From NCBI RefSeq assembly GCF_000382385.1, contig NZ_KB908327.1, forward strand, positions 55,367 through 119,366: a stretch of DNA of 64,000 bases, in the 5' to 3' direction. Of the stretch, positions 58,228-64,000 are shown piece after piece. The translations under genes were made by a program, and so were the position numbers. Numbering within the stretch: position 1 is the first letter of the stretch; the number at the start of each line of letters is the position of its first letter. The DNA comes from Segatella maculosa DSM 19339 = JCM 15638 (GTDB lineage Bacteria; Bacteroidota; Bacteroidia; Bacteroidales; Bacteroidaceae). A model generated the notes under the pieces. The model saw nothing but the letters and a program-made list of their open reading frames with translations. It was not told the DNA's origin and made no database searches.

Positions 58228-60741
58228 ATGATATATCCCGATAATTTCGAAACAAAGACAGGGTTCGCCGAAATCCGGACCATGCTGCGCGACTTGTGCC
58301 TTTCGCCATTGGGGCAGACCGAGGCCGACGGCATGTGCTTCTCGAGCGATGTTGAAGCCGTGAACGAGCTTCATGCACAGACCAATGAACTGCGCCTGCT
58401 GCTGGAAGCGAACCCCGACTTCCCGCTGAACAATATTTTCGACACACGCGAGAGCGTGAGCCGTGCACGCATTGCCAACACCCATTTGGAGGAGAGCGAG
58501 TTCTTCGACCTGCGCCGCAGTCTCGACACCGTCCACAAGATAGTAGGCCTGCTCCACCCCGACGACCCGGCACAGATGGCAGGCAGGGCACTGTTCCGGC
58601 TGTCGGACGGTATTGCCGTCTTTCCCGGCTTGGTGCAACGCATCGACCAAGTGATAGACAAGTACGGCCACATGCGCGACACAGCTTCGCCCGAGCTACT
58701 GCGGCTGCGACGCGAACTGGCACGCGCCGAGGGCTCCGTCTCCCGCATACTTCATGGCATTCTTCGTTCCGCACAGGCCGAAGGGCTGGTCGAGAAAGAC
58801 GTTTCCCCGGCAGTGCGCGACGGGCGGCTCGTCATTCCGATTGCACCGGGACTGAAGCGGCGCATCAACGGTATCGTGCACGACGAGAGTGCGACCGGGC
58901 ACACCGTTTTCGTCGAACCTACGGAAGTAGTTGAGGCAAACAACCATATTCGTGAACTTGAAAACGAGGAGCGGCAGGAGGTCATTCGCATTTTAACGGC
59001 CCTTACACAGCATGTGCGGCCGAACGTGGCAGAGATACTCGACTCGCTGCACTTCCTCGGTATCATCGATTTCATTCAGGCCAAGGTGCGGCTGGGCAAA
59101 AGGCTGCGTGCCGTCTCGCCCGTTGTGAAAGCCTCGCCCTGTATTGACTGGATTGAAGCTCGCCATCCTTTACTCGAACTGCAACTCACGGCCCGTGGCC
59201 ACAAGATTGTCCCGCTGGGCATCACGCTCACCGCCGAGAAGCGCATCTTGGTGATATCGGGGCCTAATGCCGGTGGTAAATCCGTATGTCTGAAGACGGT
59301 GGCCCTGCTGCAATACATGCTGCAATGCGGCCTGCCCATTCCCGTCAGCGAGCGTTCCTCCTGTGGCTTGTTCAACGATTTAATGCTTGACATCGGCGAC
59401 GAGCAGAGCCTCGAGAACGACCTGTCCACTTATTCTTCCCATTTGCTCAATATGAAGCATATGATGCGACAGGCCACAGACCGCACGTTGATTCTCATCG
59501 ACGAATTCGGCACAGGTACCGAACCACAGATAGGAGGTGCCATCGCCGAAAGCGTGTTGGATAAGTTCTGCAGCAAGGGAGCATGGGGCGTCATCACCAC
59601 CCACTACCAAAACCTGAAACATTTTGCCGACACACACGCCGAAGTGGCCAACGGCGCGATGCTCTACGACCGCCACGAGATGCGTGCGCTCTTCCAACTG
59701 GCCATCGGCAGGCCCGGCAGTTCGTTTGCCATTGAGATTGCACGGAAGATAGGTTTGCCCGAAGATGTCATTACCGAAGCCTCGGAAATCGTGGGCAGCG
59801 ACTATATCCAAAGCGACAAATACTTGCAGGACATCGTACGCGACAAACGCTATTGGGAAGGCAAACGCCAATCCATTCACCAACGTGAGAAGGAACTGGA
59901 GAACACCATCACCCGATACGAAGAGGAAATACAAGACCTCAGAAAGCAACGGCGCACGATAGTCGCCAAAGCCAAAGCCGATGCAGAGGAATTACTTCGC
60001 GAGAGCAACCGCCGCATAGAGAACGCCATTCGCGAGATCCGTGAACAGCAAGCCGAGAAAGAGGCTACGAAGCGAATACGCGAAGAACTGCGCAGCTTCG
60101 AACAGACCGTGAAAGAAGAGCAGACCATTGCCCATAAAGCCCATGGACTGATGAGCGACGATGATTTCGAGAAGAAGCTGGCGCAGATACAGCAACGCAA
60201 GCAACGGAAAGAGAAGCGCAAGCAGGAAAAGGCCGCGCAGCAGGTTGCCGTCACGCCCCGCCTGTCCACCGAGAAGATGGCTGTCGGCGACACCGTGCGT
60301 ATCCGAGGCCTGAAGTCCACGGGTACCATCGAGGCCATCGACGGCGATATGTGCACCGTCATCTTCGGTGACATGCGCTCAAAGATGCGGTTGAACCGCT
60401 TGGAAACCGCTGTTCCTTCTTCGCCCAACGCCAACCCAATAGAAACGGCTTATCAAGTGAGCCGTGCCACACGCGACACCATCGACGACCACAAGAAGAA
60501 CTTCCGACAAGACCTCGACGTACGTGGCATGCGCGGCGACGAAGCACTCACGGCCGTGCAACATTTCATCGACGATGCCATCCTTGTGGGCATAAGCCGC
60601 GTGCGCATTCTGCATGGCAAGGGCAACGGCATTCTACGCACGCTCATTCGGCAATACCTCTCGACGGTGCCCAACGTCGTGTATTATGCCGATGAGCACG
60701 TGCAGTTCGGTGGTGCAGGAATAACCGTCGTAGATTTCTAA
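58228..60741 (+). CDS. mutS2: Endonuclease MutS2
   Basis: The 837-residue protein lacks the mismatch-recognition domain of MutS and has the core domain, a Walker A in LVISGPNAGGKSVCLKTV (about 344-360), Walker B in LILIDEFGTGTEPQIGGAI and a long basic coiled coil (about 540-670). The C-terminal Smr nuclease domain has DLDVRGMRGDEALTAV and RVRILHGKGNGILRTLI. It acts on branched DNA and, in some bacteria, on stalled ribosomes. It is monocistronic with a strong promoter. The length is slightly above the usual 780-800. Confidence 0.95.
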   Translation: MIYPDNFETKTGFAEIRTMLRDLCLSPLGQTEADGMCFSSDVEAVNELHAQTNELRLLLEANPDFPLNNIFDTRESVSRARIANTHLEESEFFDLRRSLDTVHKIVGLLHPDDPAQMAGRALFRLSDGIAVFPGLVQRIDQVIDKYGHMRDTASPELLRLRRELARAEGSVSRILHGILRSAQAEGLVEKDVSPAVRDGRLVIPIAPGLKRRINGIVHDESATGHTVFVEPTEVVEANNHIRELENEERQEVIRILTALTQHVRPNVAEILDSLHFLGIIDFIQAKVRLGKRLRAVSPVVKASPCIDWIEARHPLLELQLTARGHKIVPLGITLTAEKRILVISGPNAGGKSVCLKTVALLQYMLQCGLPIPVSERSSCGLFNDLMLDIGDEQSLENDLSTYSSHLLNMKHMMRQATDRTLILIDEFGTGTEPQIGGAIAESVLDKFCSKGAWGVITTHYQNLKHFADTHAEVANGAMLYDRHEMRALFQLAIGRPGSSFAIEIARKIGLPEDVITEASEIVGSDYIQSDKYLQDIVRDKRYWEGKRQSIHQREKELENTITRYEEEIQDLRKQRRTIVAKAKADAEELLRESNRRIENAIREIREQQAEKEATKRIREELRSFEQTVKEEQTIAHKAHGLMSDDDFEKKLAQIQQRKQRKEKRKQEKAAQQVAVTPRLSTEKMAVGDTVRIRGLKSTGTIEAIDGDMCTVIFGDMRSKMRLNRLETAVPSSPNANPIETAYQVSRATRDTIDDHKKNFRQDLDVRGMRGDEALTAVQHFIDDAILVGISRVRILHGKGNGILRTLIRQYLSTVPNVVYYADEHVQFGGAGITVVDF

Positions 60742-60777
60742 AAGACGTTAAAAGCACAGAGATAACCTAACATTCTC

Positions 60778-60808
60778 TTTGCCTTTACAAATAAAATCCC
60801 TACTTTTG
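60778..60808 (+). promoter_or_regulatory. Promoter of the SRP RNA/tRNA-Thr unit
   Basis: TTTG (60778-60781), a 19-nt spacer and TACTTTTG (60801-60808) match the consensus; transcription should start about 15-20 nt before the SRP RNA stem. Confidence 0.75.
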
Positions 60809-60828
60809 CACCGCTTTCAAAAGCAAAC

Positions 60829-60929
60829 ATGGGCAAGTCCCTTACGGTCAGCTCCCTCGGAATCCCCCAGGACGGGAACGTAGCAAGGGTACTTGGTTGT
60901 AGCGACGCGATAAGGACCGCTTGCCCACT
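60829..60929 (+). ncRNA. ffs: Small (4.5S-type) signal recognition particle RNA
   Basis: The region folds as a single long hairpin: the ends GGGCAAG (60831-60837) and CTTGCCC (60920-60926) pair. The apical part shows the universal SRP symmetric loop: GGTCAGCTCC...CAGGACGGGAACGTAGCAAG. It binds Ffh to direct membrane proteins to the Sec machinery. The tRNA-Thr gene starts only a few nt after it. Confidence 0.92.
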
Positions 60930-60930
60930 C

Positions 60931-61004
60931 GCCTCTTTAGCTCAGTTGGCCAGAGCACGTGATTTGTAATCTCGGGGTCGTTGGTTCGAATCCGACAAGA
61001 GGCT
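60931..61004 (+). tRNA. tRNA-Thr (anticodon TGT)
   Basis: The acceptor stem GCCTCTT (60931-60937) pairs with AAGAGGC (60997-61003). The D-arm AGCTCAGTTGGCCAGAGC, the anticodon loop TTTGTAA with TGT, and the T-arm GGTTCGAATCC are intact. CCA is not encoded. There is no own promoter; it is read from the SRP RNA promoter. Confidence 0.95.
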
Positions 61005-61008
61005 CAAG

Positions 61009-61037
61009 AAAGGAATGTGTCAGCATTCCTTTTTTTG
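61009..61037 (+). terminator. Intrinsic terminator after tRNA-Thr
   Basis: Arms AAAGGAATG (61009-61017) and CATTCCTTT (61024-61032) with a 6-nt loop, then a run of T. Confidence 0.9.
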
Positions 61038-61083
61038 TTCGATATATTTGGGATTCCGGGGCGGCTCTTATCCAATCAAAAAA

Positions 61084-62109
61084 CTAACGAGAATAGACTA
61101 TTTTCATTACTTCATTGGCTACATTCGGCCTGTAATGTGACTGTTCATAATAGTTATGGTAGTCTATATTCCATTTGTTTTTCCCAGAAAAATCGAAGAC
61201 ATTAGCTTTCCCAAAAGTACGATTTAAGAATTCCAGATCTTTCGGATTGATACGTATCTGATTATACAATGGACTGATGACAATCTTATAATTTGTATGA
61301 TGCTTATCAAACAACATCCTAATACCTTCCAGCAGTTCTGCCCTTTTATTATCAATATAATTCGGGTAGATAGAGTCTGGATGCTGCACATTCTTGAATA
61401 CTGCTATTCGTTCTTTCGTATAATACTTCCCATTCCTTATAAGACTGTCCTGTTCAAAGCGAAAAGTCTCACTGTTAATGGGATCTGTATAGTTATGCCT
61501 GTGATCATTCTTGTTCTCGGAATTCACATACTCAATGATGAAATCCCCCATATAATCTTTATATTTACCACTGATTTTGTAATCAATATACGCCCTGAGA
61601 AAATTGAAATTTGTAAAGGCAATGAGATGCTCTTTGTAGAATGTAATCACATTCTCATAGTTGCAAATCTGTGGTGGAATGATAAACAGGTGCCCATCTT
61701 GTTCATAATTAGATAGCAGTTCGGGGTCAATTACAAGAAGTACATTACGAAGTTTTCCTCCACAATTGTCAACAAACTTAATTTTATGATAGATCCCACT
61801 GACCGAACCTCCTGATTCGTCATAATGATAGTAAACAGACGACTTTGCAATATAGTTCTTCCATTCGGCTTCAGTGTAGGAACGGCTCCGGGAATTTCCA
61901 AAGATAAACGAGTCAAACTTATATTTTTCTTTGTTGTTTTTGTAAACCATGGTTGTGATATACCCTCGGTTTGTCCCTACGCAGTTGCTGGATGAATAAT
62001 AATTGTCATAATGCCAAATAATTTCGAATAAATCCAAATATACGAAAGCCCCGATAATTGCAATTACTGGAAATGAAAACAGAAATATTGTTTGAATGAA
62101 TCTTTTCAT
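61084..62109 (-). CDS. SGNH-like exported protein, orphan
   Basis: From the ATG at 62109 (MKRFIQTIFLFSFPVIAIIG) the product is about 341 residues with one N-terminal membrane segment. FDSFIFGNSRSRSYTEAEW matches block I of SGNH-like proteins in acyltransfer systems (compare ILVLGSSRALD at 15260), and DYHNYYEQSHYRPNVANEVM supplies the C-terminal His block. No MBOAT gene is adjacent in the window. Composition is AT-rich like the polysaccharide locus. It is probably involved in O-acylation of a glycan; this is inference. Confidence 0.72.
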   Translation of the reverse strand: MKRFIQTIFLFSFPVIAIIGAFVYLDLFEIIWHYDNYYSSSNCVGTNRGYITTMVYKNNKEKYKFDSFIFGNSRSRSYTEAEWKNYIAKSSVYYHYDESGGSVSGIYHKIKFVDNCGGKLRNVLLVIDPELLSNYEQDGHLFIIPPQICNYENVITFYKEHLIAFTNFNFLRAYIDYKISGKYKDYMGDFIIEYVNSENKNDHRHNYTDPINSETFRFEQDSLIRNGKYYTKERIAVFKNVQHPDSIYPNYIDNKRAELLEGIRMLFDKHHTNYKIVISPLYNQIRINPKDLEFLNRTFGKANVFDFSGKNKWNIDYHNYYEQSHYRPNVANEVMKIVYSR

Positions 62110-62431
62110 ACTTGAAAGTACATATAAAATCTGAAATTTGGAAAAATGAAGCGATAAAGTTATCAATCAAAGACTTAAAAGGACTTTTGAAAGCAGCGTA
62201 AAGCCAACCGTGTACGGTCTTTATGCCAAACAGTGACAGCGTTCCGTCTCCTATTCGTAACCCCTGCAAGGGGGATGATAGACAGGTGGAAAATCAAGGA
62301 AATTCGCTCTGAAATAGGCTGTTAGGCTGAAAATTTCCATCCGTCGGTTTCTTATTCCGCGTTCCCCTTGATTTGCTTAGTGGACAACTGCTCCACAGTA
62401 AATAATTTTGCAAACGAAAGGAACAAAAGCA
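62110..62431. other. Junction region between chromosome and mobile element, no gene
   Basis: No open frame of note is found. It contains a small hairpin CCCCTGCAAGGGG (about 62261-62273). A TAATTTTG promoter-like box (62403-62410) lies right before the integrase gene, within ATAATTTTGC (62402-62411), which is one mismatch from the GTANNTTTGC core I recall for CTnDOT-type integration sites. It may therefore be the attachment end of the element. Confidence 0.4.
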
Positions 62432-63676
62432 ATGAGAAGTACATTTTCAGTCATCTTCTATTTGAAGAAAGACAAGGTAAAGAAAGACGGTACGTCACCT
62501 ATCATGGGGCGTATCACCGTGGACGGCACGCAGGCACAGTTCAGCTGCAAGGTATCCATCGAACCGAACCTCTGGGGTGTCAAGGGTGGTCGGGCCATAG
62601 GCAAGAGTGTAACGGCACGGGAGACCAATCGCACGCTCGACAAACTCCGTGCAGGTATCACGAGGCATTATCAGGAAATCATGGAGCGCGACAGCTTTGT
62701 CACGGCCGAGAAAGTCAGGAATGCTTTCCTTGGTTTGGAATACCGCTGCCAGACGCTCATAAAGATTTATGACCACTTCATGGAAGATTATGCCAAGAAA
62801 GTCGACTGCGGCATGAAAGCAAAGAGCACGTTGACAAAATACCATGCCGTATACAGTCACCTAAAGAACTTCCTGCAATCACGCTATCATGTGAGTGACA
62901 TCGCATTGAAAGAAATTCAACCAACATTCATCACCGATTTTGAGACTTACCTGCTTGCAGAAAAACACCTGCATTGCAACTCTGTCTGGGTATATTCCTG
63001 TCCCGTCCGCATGCTGCTGCACAGGGCGGTAGAAAACGGCTGGCTGATGCGTTATCCATTCCCTGACTGCAGTGTGCCGAAAGAAGAAACAGAAAAAGGA
63101 TTCCTTACCAAAGAGGAACTCGGACAGCTTATCAACGCCCCGAAGATGAACTTCAAGCGGACATTCATCCGCGATCTGTTCCTCTTCTGCGCTTTCACGG
63201 GATTGGCTTACATAGACCTGAAGAACCTTCGGGAGGAAAATATCGTGTCCAACCCGCTCGACGGCAGTGTATGGATACACACCCATCGCCAGAAGACCGG
63301 TGTGGAAACAAACGTCCGCCTGCTCGACATTCCCCTTCAAATCATGAAGAAGTACAAAGGCCTGTGCGACGACGGGCGTGTCTTTCCCGTTCCGTCCTAT
63401 AATTCCTGCAAAATGATACTACGTACCGTCATGAAGAAATGCTGTATCCGTAAACACATTACTTGGCACATGGCGCGCCACACGATGGCAACGGTGGTAT
63501 GCCTTTCCAACGGCATGCCTATCGAGTCTGTCAGCAGCGTATTGGGGCACAAATGTATCTCCAGCACACAGATATACGCCAAGATTACCAACGAGAAGCT
63601 GAACAAGGAAATGAATATACTCTCAGAGAAACTTGCCGACATCGGCGAATTCGTCACCTCGGAGACTTTTGCGTAA
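62432..63676 (+). CDS. Tyrosine recombinase/integrase of a CTnDOT-like mobile element
   Basis: From the ATG at 62432 (MRSTFSVIFYLKKDKVKKDG) the product is about 414 residues. It has an arm-binding N-terminus, a SAM-like core-binding domain (TLTKYHAVYSHLKNFLQSRY) and the catalytic domain: RQKTGVETNVRLLDIP (Lys), HMARHTMATVV (His-x-x-Arg), VLGHKCISSTQIYAKI (His, Tyr about residue 380). The first catalytic arginine is replaced: FTGLAYIDLKNL has Ala where FTGLR is usual, a known trait of IntDOT-like enzymes. The next gene is cut by the window end. Confidence 0.92.
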   Translation: MRSTFSVIFYLKKDKVKKDGTSPIMGRITVDGTQAQFSCKVSIEPNLWGVKGGRAIGKSVTARETNRTLDKLRAGITRHYQEIMERDSFVTAEKVRNAFLGLEYRCQTLIKIYDHFMEDYAKKVDCGMKAKSTLTKYHAVYSHLKNFLQSRYHVSDIALKEIQPTFITDFETYLLAEKHLHCNSVWVYSCPVRMLLHRAVENGWLMRYPFPDCSVPKEETEKGFLTKEELGQLINAPKMNFKRTFIRDLFLFCAFTGLAYIDLKNLREENIVSNPLDGSVWIHTHRQKTGVETNVRLLDIPLQIMKKYKGLCDDGRVFPVPSYNSCKMILRTVMKKCCIRKHITWHMARHTMATVVCLSNGMPIESVSSVLGHKCISSTQIYAKITNEKLNKEMNILSEKLADIGEFVTSETFA

Positions 63677-63748
63677 TGGTACGAAAAATAAAAATGCCTT
63701 TATTATGACAACATCCAAACAATATATATATATAAGGAGGAACGAACT

Positions 63749-64000
63749 ATGAAACGACGAGACATCATTTATTTGAAAGAGAACGAATTTTGCATCACCG
63801 GTTCCGACATTTGGATGAGCGAGTGGGAACTGGCGGAACTCTTCTACGCAACACAAGGGGAGATACGTGCTGCCATCAACCGCGTGCTGAAAGACGGTGC
63901 GATACCATCCTGTCACAGCACGAGATATATGCCCCTTGAAAACGGTTATGCTGCCGAGGTCTATTCCTTGGAGGCCATCATCGCCATTTCCTTTTATCTT
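63749..64000 (+). CDS. Mobile-element hypothetical protein (3' end cut by window edge)
   Basis: The open frame from the ATG at 63749 runs to the window end (84 codons): MKRRDIIYLKENEFCITGSD, then IWMSEWELAELFYATQGEIR, AAINRVLKDG and so on, with a helix-turn-helix-like middle (ELAELFYATQGEIRAAINRV). Similar proteins lie next to integrases in Bacteroides mobile elements, by memory. It is preceded by a strong Shine-Dalgarno sequence, AAGGAGG (63734-63740), 8 nt from the ATG, unusual for this genome. Confidence 0.75.
   Translation, partial: MKRRDIIYLKENEFCITGSDIWMSEWELAELFYATQGEIRAAINRVLKDGAIPSCHSTRYMPLENGYAAEVYSLEAIIAISFYL

Noticed and set aside
60931..61004. tRNA-Thr as the integration target of the mobile element
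   Set aside because: The integrase starts 1.4 kb away with an unrelated gene between, and no duplicate of the tRNA 3' end is seen near 62400.
62403..62410. TAATTTTG as a firm integrase promoter
   Set aside because: No -33 TTTG at the right distance; it is reported only as part of the att-like junction.

Overview
The window comes from a Bacteroidota genome, most likely order Bacteroidales and probably a Prevotella-type organism. This rests on repeated promoters of the Bacteroidetes type (TTTG, about 20 nt, then TAnnTTTG), the near absence of Shine-Dalgarno sequences, an aryl-polyene cluster of the Bacteroidetes layout, families restricted to this phylum (DUF4199, DUF4476, DUF5723, and pairs resembling DUF6048/DUF6452), and a CTnDOT-like integrase. 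The genus is a guess.

Region 1 (1-13.5 kb, all minus strand, reading right to left from a promoter near 13.5 kb) is most of an aryl-polyene (APE) pigment/lipid cluster. It holds a FabG-like reductase, three complete ketosynthases, two half-size ketosynthase-like (chain-length-factor-like) proteins, two acyl carrier proteins, two hot-dog dehydratases, a thioesterase, an LpxL-like acyltransferase, an O-methyltransferase, a LolA-like carrier, an SMR/EamA-type membrane protein, a secreted protein, a family 2 glycosyltransferase and an RND/MMPL exporter cut by the left edge. The genes for making and activating the aryl head group are not seen and may lie beyond position 1.

Region 2 (13.8-40.3 kb, all minus strand, clearly AT-richer in the middle) is a Wzx/Wzy-type surface polysaccharide (capsule or O-antigen) locus read from a promoter near 40.54 kb. 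In order of transcription it holds rfbH, rfbF and rfbG (CDP-4-keto-3,6-dideoxyhexose), an SDR and a ThDP enzyme resembling the yersiniose branch (YerF/YerE-like), a flippase, a GT2, a decayed GT2 remnant, the full GDP-D-glycero-D-manno-heptose set (hddA, gmhA and an HddC-GmhB fusion), further glycosyltransferases, an EpsG-type polymerase, two MBOAT/SGNH O-acylation pairs, an ATP-grasp/HAD pair, and a WcaJ/PglC-type initiating transferase.

Region 3 (40.7-60.8 kb) is housekeeping: a thioesterase, a rhodanese lipoprotein, ribH, a TPR protein, recF-dciA, an outer-membrane DUF5723 protein, a long minus-strand operon (DUF4199, GT2, two secreted proteins, ApbE, Crp/Fnr, M3 peptidase, dCMP deaminase, S41 protease, 5-FTHF cyclo-ligase, DUF4476), and mutS2.

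Region 4 (60.8-64 kb) is a small SRP RNA and tRNA-Thr in one transcription unit, an orphan SGNH-like protein, and the left end of a mobile element (tyrosine integrase plus a cut gene).

The most unusual feature is not a gene. Intergenic gaps across all the chromosomal regions hold short tandem arrays of palindromic units with a period of 22 or 23 bp (one of 41 bp, one of 44 = 2 x 22 bp). Each locus has its own sequence, but all share the period and the dyad symmetry.
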